Part shown: piece by piece, positions 11,850-22,400 of the stretch
Layout: each line of letters begins with the position of its first letter
How positions within the stretch are numbered: position 1 is the stretch's first letter
Assembly: GCF_947179165.1 (NCBI RefSeq)
Contig: NC_077245.1
Span: 35,705,286-35,769,285, forward strand
Direction of reading: 5' to 3'
Length of the DNA stretch: 64,000 bases
Origin: Solanum dulcamara
Lineage: Eukaryota > Streptophyta > Magnoliopsida > Solanales > Solanaceae
Program-made: the position numbers and the translations under genes
The notes under the pieces: model-generated
Seen by the model: the letters and a program-made list of their open reading frames with translations, nothing else
Database searches by the model: none
Told to the model about the DNA's origin: nothing

Positions 11850-12345
11850 GAGGTAGGGGGTGGGGCAGGGTAAAAAAAATAAAATATTTAAAATTTGAAA
11901 TATGTTAAAAAAATTATTTTTGTGTGGGGGGGGGGGGACTGTTGGGGTGGGGGGATGGTAAGGGGTCGTGTTAGGGGGGGCGGTAAAAAAAATGAAAATT
12001 TCAAAATTTAAAATATTTTTCAAAAGTAAATTTTTAATTTTTTTTTGGAGGGGCGTGATGGTGGTGGGAGGGCGGCCGGGGAGGGGGAGGGTGGGGGTGG
12101 GGGTGGGGGCTGGTAGGGGGGATGGGTGAGGGTGGAGTGAAAAAATAAAATTTTAAAATATTTTTTTTAAAAATGATATTTTAAATTTTTTTTTGCGGAG
12201 GGGGGGGGGGGGGTTGGGGGGAGAGGGGGTTGATGGGTGTAGGGTGGTGGTCGGAGTAGGGATGAAGTAAAAATAAAATTTTAAAATATAAATAATTTTT
12301 AAAAATAAATTTTTTTTTTTTGGGGGGGGGGGAGGTGTTTCATGG
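11850..12345 (+). repeat. G-rich / A-T degenerate tandem repeats
   Basis: Blocks of the form 'taaaaa(t)aaaattt..aaaatattt' alternate with T-runs and long G-runs. A-rich block starts are near 11868, 11983, 12138, 12266 and 12353, so the spacing is irregular (about 85-155 bp). G-runs of 12 (11926-11937) and 14 (12200-12213) occur. Proline-rich open frames on the minus strand here are an artefact of the G-runs. The segment lies just beyond the 5' end of the LINE ORF1 remnant. Confidence 0.7.
12077..12109 (+). other. G-quadruplex-forming motif
   Basis: Six or more G-runs of at least three are separated by single A or T bases (gggtgggggtgggggtgggg is the core). This matches the canonical intramolecular G4 pattern with very short loops. 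Formation in vivo is inference. Confidence 0.6.
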
Positions 12346-12720
12346 TATGGGTGGAATAAAAAGAAAACAATATAATTTGAGGTTGAAAGAGAGTTTTGAA
12401 AAATATTTTTCTTAGCTTTTGGAATGAAGTCATTTTTCTTAAATTTTTTTGAAAAATATTTTTTAAAACATTTAAGTCAACCAAACACGAAAACATTGGA
12501 AACCAAATCCACTCCAAAGGTTAGAATATTCTTCTTTACAAGTTTCTTAGATACGTGTGAATGTTCTAATAAAATATAGCAGGTTGAATTGCTTTTTTTA
12601 GGTCAGAAAATCATTTTAGAAATAATAAACAATAGTCCCGCGAAATGGATAGTGAATAAAACCAATAAAATTAGACGATCAAACAAGAAATGTACATCAA
12701 CAGAAATATCCAATTATAAC

Positions 12721-12962
12721 ACTTCCATCGTTTCAATTTGTTTATTTTATTTTTATTTGATATGAAGTTTACTAAAGTAAAGATAACTTTTAAATTGAAT
12801 GGTTTTAAAATAAAAATATGTCAAATGTATTAAAATGTTCTTTAATCATCTGATATTAAATATGTAATTTTGAAATTAAGGAATTGTAAAAAAAAAGTAA
12901 AGTAACATTACTTTAAAATAGACTAAAAAGACAAATAGGACAAACTGAAACCAAAACAAAGG
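12721..12962. mobile_element. Stowaway-like MITE, diverged
   Basis: The left end reads 'ccatcgtttcaatttgttta' and the right end is its approximate reverse complement ('aggacaaactgaaacc', 'aaaggga'). The AT-rich interior and about 240-bp size match a MITE type common near plant genes with 'ccgtttcaatttgt' termini. The ends are eroded and I could not fix a TA duplication. Confidence 0.5.
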
Positions 12963-13234
12963 GATATTTTATTCCATTATGCAGTAGAGCACATTAGAAG
13001 AAGCTTTTTTCACGAATTACAATTAGTAGAGCAACACACAAAATGAGATGTCAAAAAACCAACCCATTTTGTTGCGCGCTCCAGAATAATCTTAAATGGC
13101 ACACCATAAGTGGAAGTTAATTTGTACAAACCTCACACACTCTAATTAAATATATGTTTGTAGAATAGAATACTGAACCTTAGTAGCATATAAATTAGGC
13201 TAAAACGTCGGTGCCACTAAAATGAGTTAATTGA

Positions 13235-13723
13235 TTAGTAATCCCAAAGGGAATCATCGATTTCGTCGTAGTCACTCATTTCATTATTAAAGATTGTGTC
13301 TTCAGTAGTCCACATTTTTGGTGAATCCATAGGGAAGTCATTAATAGCTTGAATTTGACTTGGAGAGAGTCCTATGGTTACTGGTGCTACATCGACATGA
13401 CTAGTAGAGGCCATGGAATTTGTGGTCTTGACTCTTAGTGCAGCCTGTTGAGCAGCCAAACGTATGTCTTCAGGGGAACAACCTGCAGGCAGCTTAGGGT
13501 GATGATCCACCAACTCTGGGAAATTTAGTTTAGCTGCATGTCCCCTGAGGTGCAATGCAGCTGAATCATATGCAGCCGCCGCCATCTCCGCTGTCTCAAA
13601 ACTCCCTAGCCATATCCTCGTTTTCTTCCCTGGCTCACGGATTTCAGACACCCATTTCCCCCATTTCCTCTTTCTAACACCTCTATATTCTGATGTTATA
13701 CCACCTCTCTTAACCTCTTCCAT
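13235..13723 (-). CDS. AP2/ERF transcription factor, DREB subfamily
   Basis: A complete single-exon gene of 162 residues, expected to be a nuclear DNA-binding regulator. The AP2/ERF domain occupies residues 13-70: [30 protein letters not shown], then [17 protein letters not shown] and LNFPEL. Val25 and Glu30 correspond to the V14/E19 pair that marks DREB rather than ERF proteins, predicting preference for DRE/CRT (A/GCCGAC) sites. After the domain comes [13 protein letters not shown], a helix seen in DREB A-4/group III members, and an acidic C-terminus ending DDSLWDY, a likely activation motif. No other ATG lies upstream in frame close by, and the protein begins close to the AP2 domain as in small DREB proteins. 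No stops or damage are seen. It is the only intact host gene in the window and is flanked on both sides by transposon sequence. The exact orthologue is not assigned. Confidence 0.93.
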   Translation of the reverse strand: MEEVKRGGITSEYRGVRKRKWGKWVSEIREPGKKTRIWLGSFETAEMAAAAYDSAALHLRGHAAKLNFPELVDHHPKLPAGCSPEDIRLAAQQAALRVKTTNSMASTSHVDVAPVTIGLSPSQIQAINDFPMDSPKMWTTEDTIFNNEMSDYDEIDDSLWDY

Positions 13724-13772
13724 TGTATTATATATATGCAGTGTTAATTAAGCAAAAGTGTGATCAAGTTAA

Positions 13773-13782
13773 GTATATATAG
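13773..13782 (-). promoter_or_regulatory. Putative TATA box of ERF gene
   Basis: On the minus strand the sequence is ctatatatac, about 50 bp upstream of the start codon. A start site about 25-30 bp downstream would leave a short leader of roughly 20-30 nt. A second AT-rich tract (tatatatata) adjoins the ATG. Positions 13783-14283 are upstream intergenic DNA with no further feature recognised. Confidence 0.45.
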
Positions 13783-14283
13783 AAATGGATGTATTTGGAA
13801 CAAGCATCATTTATGATGTGTTAGTATATAATCAAACAACTATGAGAGTAATTAGAGGGAGCTTCCATGTTCTTTCGGAGGACTTTTGTGGGACAAGAGT
13901 GTTCGGATTTTTATATTTGTTTTTGTAAGTTTTAATATCTAAGAGTAATGCGTTACGGGTTAGCAGCAACTATATTTGGAGAATGAGCACGTTTGTTATA
14001 GATTAATTAATAATGTCTTTAACTCTCAGTTTCTTAATAAGTATATCTGGGGAATAATTGTAATATTATTGGAGCAAACTTACAAGTAACGGAAGAGGAT
14101 AAATGGATGAGGTTCTTTGTTAGGTGATGTCTTCCTGTTCTAAGACGCGGTTTTTATGTAGGTGTCAAGTTTTCAGCTCATTGTTGATTAAAAAAGAATG
14201 TTAATTAACTGTCCCCAATTCACCTCGTACACTGCTCCACATCCCTTCAAATAAAATGGAACCAACTGCTACTCTTAAGGAAC

Positions 14284-14596
14284 CAGTTGAGTGTTTGACC
14301 ATAATTGAATTTTTCTTTTCTTAAAAAGAAAACACAACATTTTAATATTTAGCTATTCTTTTATTTTGTAAATAAATATTTATAACTCTAGAAATAGAGA
14401 ATAATTACTTATAACTAGAAAGCATTCACAATATATTCCTAAAGACTTTGACAGTTTTGTTTAGGATGAGAATTTGTGAGATACAAGTTTTACGCAATCA
14501 CTTATGTGAACCTTTTTTTATTCTCAGTAAATTTTGTGAGGTTGTTTCTCTCGATATTTTATGTTATCTTTTATATAGTGGATTGTTAATCTCCTC
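14284..14596 (+). repeat. Copia-type LTR 5' portion, left arm of foldback
   Basis: The start 'gttgagtgtttgacc' and the inner end 'atatagtggattgttaatc' are mirrored at 14914-14604 on the other strand with moderate divergence. The arm contains 'tatttataactctagaaat' (TATA-like region). Confidence 0.6.
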
Positions 14597-14603
14597 ATGA
14601 GGA

Positions 14604-14914
14604 CATGAGCAATCCACTATATAAACAAGAGTACAAAATATTGAGATAAACAATCCCACAATATTCATTTAGAATAAAAAGAGATTCAAACAAGTGATAA
14701 CATAATACTTGTGTCTCACAAATTTTTCCATAAACAAAACTCGCAGAACTACATTATAAATGCTTCCAAGTTTGAAAGAATGTGTCTCTATTTATAGAAT
14801 TATAAATAGTTTCCTAAAAGAGAAAGGAGTAGCTAAATATGAAAATTTTGTATTTTCCTTTTAGGAAAAGAAAAACCTAACTATGATAAGAAAATAAGGC
14901 AAACACCCAACAAT
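14604..14914 (-). repeat. Copia-type LTR 5' portion, right arm of foldback
   Basis: Read on the minus strand it starts 'gttgggtgtttgcc' and ends 'tatagtggattgctcatg'. It is the inverted homologue of 14284-14596, with only about 7 bp between the arms. On the minus strand it is preceded by a purine tract 'caagggagaaaatt' (about 14914-14928), so it appears to be the start of a 3' LTR of a minus-strand element. Confidence 0.6.
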
Positions 14915-15430
14915 TTTCTCCCTTGACCTAAATTTATGACAAAATAAATTTACTCCGCATTCTTCACATAATTTTCACCAAGTTGAATCTCCAATTCCAA
15001 AATCTCCTTCATTTCTGTATATGACACACTGAGTAGCACTTTGATAAATTTCTAAAATAAAAATCTTCATTAATGTAAAATAGAATGAAACAAGAACTTA
15101 AACCATCAAGATTAACACCCGTTTTTAACTTTGCCATGATACCAGTTGTTATGATGGAAAGAGGCTAACTCAAAATAGAAAAAAGAATATATAAAATTTA
15201 ACGAAGAAAAACCCTATTAGTCAAATGTAACAATCACGGAATTGTAGAGATCCAAATAGCTATACTATAACAATAAAAATGTTACAAATATTTTTCAAAA
15301 ATAGCAACACAAAAATGTTCAACCACAGAGAAGCAATAATATTACCAAGAAATAAAAATCGAGAGATCACCCAAAATAGAGTTATTGTCAGGACTTAAAA
15401 CTGGATGCTTCTAACCTCCTAATGTGATCT
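14915..15430 (-). mobile_element. Remnant of a short minus-strand LTR retroelement (internal region, PBS, LTR end)
   Basis: On the minus strand, an LTR end ('ccatcataaca', to 15147) is followed by a PBS 'ctggtatcatggc' (15145-15133), about 200 bp of internal sequence without coding potential, then the purine tract near 14920 that abuts the LTR start. So short an internal region suggests a TRIM-like or internally deleted Copia element. Its LTR (15147 upwards) is interrupted at 15430 by the Gypsy insertion. Family assignment is inference. Confidence 0.5.
15426..15430. repeat. Target site duplication, left (GATCT)
   Basis: gatct precedes the LTR start TGTAATGACC and is repeated at 26881-26885 after the 3' LTR end. 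Five bases is the usual size for Gypsy integrase. Confidence 0.9.
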
Positions 15431-17426
15431 TGTAATGACCCTCAAGGTCATTTTTGGAATTTTTGTAAAATGACCATTTTACCCCTCCCTTTAGATGCCC
15501 CGAGTCATTTCTAATTGTTACCGGGTGTTGATTTTTAGAAAATCCTATGAAAAGTTAAGTCCTTGAAAATTTTGAGTTTCATAAGCTTTAAGTGTTAAAA
15601 AGTGGTATTTGGGGTCAATTAGAGCTACGGGTCTCAGAATGGAATTCCGTCGATTCCAGCAGCTCCGAAATGTCGAAATAGGCTTAGGAGACTTTACAGA
15701 ATCAGTTTTGGAGCTGTAACGAAGATTTGAGGCCTTGAGTTGAGAATTTGAAGAACTTTAAGGCAAGGTTTGACTTTGGTCAACTTTTGGACTTTCGATG
15801 CTCGGAATGGAATTTCGACAACTTCGTTGGATTCAGGAGATGGTTTTTGGTCTAGAAGAAGTGTTGGTTGAATTTTTAGAGGTCCCGAGTCCATTTTGGT
15901 ATTTTAAAGGCCTAAGTTAGTTTAGTTGCGACTTTTTAAGTTTTGGGCTAACGAAATCTCGAATTCAAATTCTGATGGTTCCATCAGCTCCGGAATGACC
16001 AAATTAGGCTAGTGGCACTGTTGGAATGACTATCGAGTCAATCGATACGAGTTTGGGGCTATTTGGCACTTTTGACTTTGAAACTTAGCTTATAGTTGAC
16101 TTTGGTCAACATTCTTGGAAAATGCGCTCGAATAAAAATTCCGACAGCGCGGTTAGTTCCGGAATGTTGATTTTGGTCTAGAACGACCCTTCGTTCGCTT
16201 TTTGAGGCTTCCGGACTAATATCGAGGCCCGTTGTGAAATATGACTTAAAATGACTCTTGGATGTGGGACCCACTTTTTATTATAATAACCTCGTATGAG
16301 AATTCTGAATGCGCCATTGAGTCCGAAATATCGAATTTAGTAGGGTAGCATATCTGGTTTATTTTTATCGGATTCCGAACGAATTCCGAGGGTCCATTCG
16401 GAGACTTTAAATAATAGAAAATCAGAAAAATCTGGTGCAATAGTGCAGATTTTTGCACCAGATTTTCAGATTTTTCTCCTCAACTTTGAACCCTCATTTC
16501 TTGAGTTCTAGAGCTCCAAATTAGGTGATTCAAAAGGCAAAATTGTGAGGGTTTTCGTGGAGAACGCATTGGAGAGATTGAAAACTAATTTGGAGCATTC
16601 GATTCAGGTAAAAATCGTGATATTATTTGCAGCAGTGTCCATTTCCGGAATGGATTTTTGAAGAACTTTGACAAGTTATTTCTTGACCAATATAAATCCG
16701 ATTTGGGCGATTCCAGAGGCTATCTTGCGTGGAAATTTAAGGAGAACATCGTGGAAGTTTCAGAATCTGTTTTTGGCACGTCGTTCGAGGTAATAAATTG
16801 ATTTTTAGCTGCAGATTTAGTGATTTTCGGAATAAAATTTTATTGAATTTTGAAAGAGTGTATCTTGGTCAATATAACTCCGTTTTGAGTGATTTTTGAG
16901 GCTAGATTGTGGGGGTTTTCGCAAGGATCATCATAGTGCAATTTGTTTGGGTTGAAAGAGTCTCGTATTTCCAGAATTTACTGATTTTGATGCTGCCATT
17001 TTTAGTCCTTTAGTCCGAATTTATGAGTTTTGGTTGTTTGATCATCTTGCGTAATTTCCCACCCTGAATTGTGTTATAAATCTGATTTGTGAGCTTGGGG
17101 TGACGTTTAGAACCTGTTTTAAGGGTCAAATCCAGAATTTCGTATGTGGGCCCCACAATTCCCGTTTTCGACCCAAAAATTGGTCCATTTCCAAAAATTA
17201 TGAAATTAGTGTCTAAACGACCGTATCGACGTTGTGGTTCTATTTTTGACAGTTTGGCAGCGTTACGAGGTCGTTCGAAAGGAAAAAGCTCCAGCACAGT
17301 GATTTGAAGCTCGCGTGTTTAGCCTATAGGTAGGCTACGGTTTACCTTTCTTTAGATTGAGTTGGAATGTGTGAAAGCATGTTGAAATAGTTGGGATTTT
17401 GGTTGGGTAGTTTAATTGTATATCTC

Positions 17427-17855
17427 AGGTGTTAGAAATCATGTTTTAGGCTTGTTATCGGGTTTTTCGGGTATTTAGAAGTAGATGTATCTTGTCGTTA
17501 TTTGTTAGTATTATAAGGAGAGTTGAATGAGCATGTTGTTGATACTGTGGAGTATGTTGGCCTTAGTATAGGTGTTAGAAATTATGCTTTAGGCTTGTTA
17601 TCAGGTTTTTCACGTATTTAGAAGCATGTGTATCTTATCGTTATTTGTTAGTATTATAAGGAGAGTTGAATGAGCATGTTGTTGATACTGTGGAGTATGT
17701 TGGCCTTAGTATAGGTGTTAGAAATCATGCTTTAGGCTTGTTATTAGGTTTTTCAGGTATTTAGAAGCATGTGTATCTTATCGTTATTTGTTAGTATTAT
17801 AAGGAGAGTTGAATGAGCATGTTATTGATACTGTGGAGTATGTTGGCCTTAGTAT
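17427..17855 (+). repeat. 143-bp tandem repeat, 3 copies (5' LTR)
   Basis: Copies start at 17427, 17570 and 17713 ('aggtgttagaaat'), exactly 143 bp apart. The same array is at 25003-25431 in the 3' LTR. Confidence 0.92.
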
Positions 17856-18170
17856 AGGATGTAAACTTTCTTTATATGCCCGGCATCGCTCCGGTGGACT
17901 TAGATCCCTGTAGAATGGTGTAGCGGGCTAGTGCCTAGTAGTTGGCCTTAGCTAGGCGATACCCTTGCTCTTAATAACACTCCCACCCATAACTCGGTAT
18001 AGTCATAACTTTTGAGATGCGTTGGCAATACTAGAATTTATGATCGTTTGGCTTCGGCTCTGGTTCAAGTTTTGGCGGCATACCAGTTGACACATTGTGG
18101 AGGAAATTATCGGTACGGTTGTTGATTAGTTGGAAAGGATATATTCGAAACCATGGGATAAATTATCTAT

Positions 18171-18485
18171 GAGCATCTGGGTACCCAGTCCCGGCCTCCG
18201 TTTTGAATTATCGGGGAGCATCCGGGTACTCAGTCCCGGCCTCCGCCGACTTGCTAGTATGACGAGCATCCGGGTATCCAGTCCTGGCCTCGATCATACC
18301 GATGTATTACGGTGAGCATCCGGGTATACAGTCCCGGCCTCGACCGCACCGATGTATTACGGCAAGCATCCGGGTATCCAGTCCCGCACTTATGTATTAT
18401 GGCAAGCATCCGGGTACCTAGTCCCGGCCTTGGCCACTTTGAATATTCGGGCGAGCCTCTGGGTCCCAGTCCCGGCCTCGACCCC
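18171..18485 (+). repeat. Degenerate ~40-51-bp tandem repeat, about 7 copies (5' LTR)
   Basis: Each copy has a core 'gagcatccgggtatccagtc' like stretch ending in cccggcctc, with variable spacers. The array is repeated at 25747-26061 in the 3' LTR. Core-spacer alternation is superficially CRISPR-like but the setting is an LTR. Confidence 0.9.
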
Positions 18486-19307
18486 TAAGTCACCCCTAGA
18501 TCGATTGACTCTTGGAGATTCTGGGTTTTGGAAATGATACAGTACTTCGGTTCCTGACATCGCATATTCTTGGTTCCTAGCCTTGGTAGTTGTAGCTATT
18601 CTGTGTACTCGGCGAACTTATGGGGGTTCGTTCGGGTTTTTATTTAACTTGCGTACGGGTTTCCCGGCTGGGCTTATGGGGGCCCAGTTGGGTATAGTTA
18701 GCTGTAGCTCTCGTAGATAGTACTCTTTTCACTTTAGATGCTTATGTTGATTCCTATTTAGGCTTATTCCTCTTTTTCATATTGTTTTCACCTTTTCTGC
18801 CCAGTCGGCCTATGATGCCTATTGGGTACCTGTTGTCTTGGTACTCATACTACACTCTGCATCTACTTTCGTGATGCAGGACCGAGCACCAGCTACTGTC
18901 ACGAATAGATCGATCTTGTTGTAGTCAGATTCGGAGACTAGGGTGATAACTTGGCGTTTTTGGATCACTTCTGTCTCCTTCAGAATGGATGGCCCGTCTT
19001 TTGCCTTCTGAGACTAGCCAGTTGTTTTATATCTTTTTGGTCCACTTTCGGGACTTGTACTCATCTTTTATTTTGTAGCAGCTCTGTACTTGTGACTTCC
19101 AGGTTCTGGGAGGGATCTTTAGTTGTTTAAAACATGTTTTGGTTTACTTCCGCTTATTCATTCTGTTTACTTTTATAATTCAATGCTCTTATATAGTTTT
19201 TGCCTTCAAACACATTACTTGAAGTTCTGGGTTGACGGGTTGGCTTAACTACTAGAGGGTTATAGTAGGTGCCATCATGACCTGATGAAAAGTGGGTCGT
19301 GACAAGT

Positions 19308-19320
19308 TGGTATCAGAGCC
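19308..19320 (+). other. Primer binding site
   Basis: tggtatcagagcc lies four bases after the 5' LTR end, of the initiator Met tRNA type. Confidence 0.9.
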
Positions 19321-19512
19321 CCAGGTTCGTTGGTCTCACTTGTACAGAGCTAACGTCTAGTAGAGTCTCGCGGATGGGTGCGGAGACGTCCGTAACTTAT
19401 CTTCGAGAGGCTACAGGATGTCATTAGAAACGATCTCTATGTTGCTTCATTTCGTGCATTCTTGTGTCTTATTGGTTTCCTGAAATCTCATTTGTTTCGC
19501 TCTTTCATCGGA

Positions 19513-20775
19513 ATGGTTCGTACGCACGGTACTATTGGAGATGATGACCCACCAGTTCTGGGTAGGCCTTGAGGCCGGCCCCGTAGAGTAGGCAGGGGAG
19601 CAGCACTAGCTCCCGACCCGGAGATAGAGCCAAAGCTAGTAGAGGAGCATCAGGACGCTCCTATTCCTACTCAGCCAGAGGGACCACCACCACCAGCACA
19701 GCCCCCAACTGCACCAGTTATGACCCCAGCACTGCAGGCAGCGATTGTGCAGCTCCTCACAGCTATAGGGGTTGTACCACAGGCCTCGACCCCAGTAACA
19801 TGCATACCGGCACCGCGGGATCCGTCCACCTAGTCAGCACCTGAGGTTCAGCCGCCTCCACCAGTTGTTGCACCCCCGCCAATAGTTTTGGAGGGTGTGA
19901 TGTCATTACAGGATCAGAAGATGTTAGGGGTATTTAGAAGGCTGTCACCCCCGATATTTTCTAGAGCTATTGGCGAGGATGCCATAGCGTTCTTGACTAC
20001 CTGTCAAGAGCAGCTCCATTCCTTAGGTCTTGTGGAGTCCAGAGGCGCCGACTTCACTGCTCACCAGTTCAGAGGGGCAGCTAGACAGTGGTGGCGCTCT
20101 TATTTGCAGTCCAGGCTAGCTGGGTCACCACTATTGACATGGGCCCAGTTCTCAGAGGCTTTCCTGGCTCTATACATCCCTAGGAGTGTTAGGGACCGAC
20201 TCCTGGATCAGTTTACTCGGTTGGAGAAGGGTCACATGATAATTACGGAGTACGAGGCCAGATTTCATCAGCTTTCCTAACATGCCACTATGATTCTACC
20301 CACTGAGGAGGAGCGGGTATGATGTTTTTCTGCGCGGATTGAGACCTTACCTGAGGGTGGGGACTGAGCACTTGGTTTCTGTGGGCTGCTCTTTTCTGGA
20401 TGTGGTGGATCATGCCCGCACGATCGATATTATTCATCGTCAGGCCCAAAGGGGAAGCGATAAGAGACCTAGGCATCAGGGTAGCTACAGTGGGTCCCAA
20501 TCTAGGGGCCATGATAGTTATGACAGGCCCCGTCAACGATTCCAGCAGGATAGGTACCAGCAGGGTCAGTCCAACCGGCCGATTCAGGCCGCCCTGCCAA
20601 CAGTTGAGGGTAGTCAGCCCCGTTCGGGGGGTTCCACTACAGGGCAGAGCTCGAGGGAATCAGGTCTGCTTTCTTCCTACCGCGGATGAGTTATCAAGGG
20701 TCGCTCAGCTTCAGGATGCTTCGATTGTGGCTCACTAGAGTACTGGGCTAGGGAATGTCCCGGCCGGGCTAGACC
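19513..20775 (+). pseudogene. Gypsy gag, multiply interrupted
   Basis: The frame begins MVRTHGTIGDDDPP at 19513, passes a Pro-rich segment and enters a Retrotrans_gag domain (FLTTCQEQLHSLGLVE, GAARQWWRSYLQSR, WAQFSEAFLALYIP). Breaks: TGA at 19570-19572 (Arg in the surrounding motif), TAG at 19831-19833, TAA at 20278-20280, a frameshift near 20325-20335, and TGA at 20687-20689. The nucleocapsid knuckle at 20717-20758 reads CFDCGSLEYWAREC, in which the zinc-binding His is Tyr (codon TAC where CAC is expected). The capsid cannot be made as one protein. Several of these changes are explainable as C-to-T. Confidence 0.85.
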
Positions 20776-20776
20776 G

Positions 20777-21325
20777 TTGGTAGTAGCACCACTTCCACCA
20801 AGAGGTATAGATCAAGGCCACGGCTGCGGCGATGGTCAACAGGGTGTTCGAGGAGGTTCCCGGGGAGGTAGGTCAGGTGGTAGGGCGAATGTTCGTGGGG
20901 GAGGCCGACAGGGCCACTTCTATGATGCTCCGGCGAGGGCAGAGGCTGAGGCATCAGATGATGTTATCACAGGTACTATCCTTATTTGTCAGCAGACTGC
21001 TTCAGCTTTATTTGATCCAAGTTCCACGTATTCCTATGTGTCTATATATTTTGCTCCACGTTTGGGTATTCCTTATGAGTCACTTGAGCTCCTGTTACAT
21101 GTTTCAACCCCGGTAGGGGATTCTTTAGTAGTGGATCAGGTTTGTAGATCCTGTGTGGTGACTATTCAGGGGCATGAGACTCGGGCAGATCTTATTTTAC
21201 TTGATATGCTAGACTTCGATGTTATTCTGGGCATGGATTGGCTATCCCCTCATCATGCAGTGTTGGACTGTTATGCCAAGACTGTTACATTATCCATGCC
21301 TAGTATTCCCCCAGTCTTGTGGTAG
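20777..21325 (+). pseudogene. Retropepsin-like protease segment
   Basis: A Gly/Arg-rich linker is followed by an RVP_2-type aspartic protease: ALFDPSSTYSYVS carries the catalytic Asp, and LDFDVILGMDWLSPHHAVLDC is the second conserved block. A TAG at 21323-21325 after PPVLW stands where the frame should continue towards RT (Gln expected). Positions 21326-21582 are the linker to RT with little openness in one frame. Confidence 0.85.
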
Positions 21326-21582
21326 GGTTTTTATAGTCGCTCGCCGACTGGGGTCATATCCTTTATGTGGGCCCGATGGCTAATTTGTCGGGTGTTTGGC
21401 GTACTTAGCGTATGTCTATGATGTGTCCAGCGAGGCCCCTACTATTGATTCAGTCCCTGTGGTTAGGGAGTATACTGATGTCTTCCCCACTGACCTACCT
21501 GGTCTACCCCTAGAGAGAGATATTGACTTTGCCATAGATTTGGAAGCCGGGCACTAAACCTATTTCTATACCACCTTACCGT

Positions 21583-22400
21583 ATGGTCCCCGCAGAGCTC
21601 AAGAAGCTCAGTGTGCAGCTTGAGGATCTTTTAGGTAAGAGATTTATTCGCCCGAGTGTGTCGCCGTGGGGTGCACCCATCCTATTTGTTAAGAAGAAGG
21701 ATGGGACTATACAGATGTGTGTTGATTACAGGCAGCTGAACAAGGTGACGGTGAAAAAACCGTTACCCCATGCCTCGTTTCGATGATCTATTCGACTAGT
21801 TTCAGGGTGCGACCGTGTTTTCTAATATTGACTTGAGGTCTGGCTACCACCAGTTGCGGATTAGAGAAGCCGACATTCCTAAGACTGCGTTTCGGACTCG
21901 CTATGGCCACTACGATTTCCTTGTGATGTCTTTTGGACTTACTAATGCCCTAACAACTTTTATGGACCTTATAACTCGAGTATTCAGTCCTTATCTTGAC
22001 TCTTTTGTGATTGTACTCATCAATGATATACTAGTATACTCACAGAGTAGAGAGGAGCACGTGCAACATTTGAGGGTTGTGCTCCAGACCTTGAGAGACC
22101 AGCAACTTTATGCTAAATTCTCAAAGTGCGAGTTTTGGTTGGAGTCTGTGGCATTTGCTAGGACACATGGTGTCCAGAGAGGGTATCAGGGTGGATCCGA
22201 CGAGGATTAAGGTTATTCGTGGTTGGGCTAGGCCCACATCTGTTACAGAGATTCAGAGCTTTGTTGGATTGGCTGGGTATTATCGATGATTCATCGAGGG
22301 TTTCTCCACCATTGCATCACCATTGATCCATTTGACTCGCCAGGATGATCCCTTTGTGTGGTCCGAGGAGTGTGAGTCAAGCTTTCGGAAGCTTAAGAAG
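21583..22400 (+). pseudogene. Reverse transcriptase, truncated and catalytically altered
   Basis: RT blocks are clear: [57 protein letters not shown]. The catalytic box reads LINDIL: the first Asp of the usual DD pair is Asn (AAT at 22022-22024). Frameshifts occur in an A-run near 21755 and near 22157 (one extra base in 'gcatttgctagg'); a stop lies near 21797. The connection domain (FVGLAGYYR) is followed to about 22400, where similarity ends abruptly. RNase H and integrase are absent. Confidence 0.88.

Larger units (their letters stand above)
15431..19304 (+). repeat. 5' LTR (3,874 bp)
   Basis: It starts TGTAATGACCCTCAAGG and ends GGGTCGTGACA, followed by the PBS. It contains two internal tandem arrays (17427-17855 and 18171-18485). 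Open frames inside it recur identically in the 3' LTR and have no family resemblance. Confidence 0.95.

Noticed and set aside
11841..12023. Proline-rich minus-strand open frame
   Set aside because: It is produced by G-runs in low-complexity repeats; there is no domain or start context.
17010..17297. Open frames of 60-95 residues within the large LTRs
   Set aside because: They recur only because the LTR is duplicated; no motif or family resemblance.
18171..18485. CRISPR-like repeat-spacer pattern
   Set aside because: Degenerate repeats in a plant Gypsy LTR, duplicated in the other LTR, with variable spacers under 30 bp and no cas genes.
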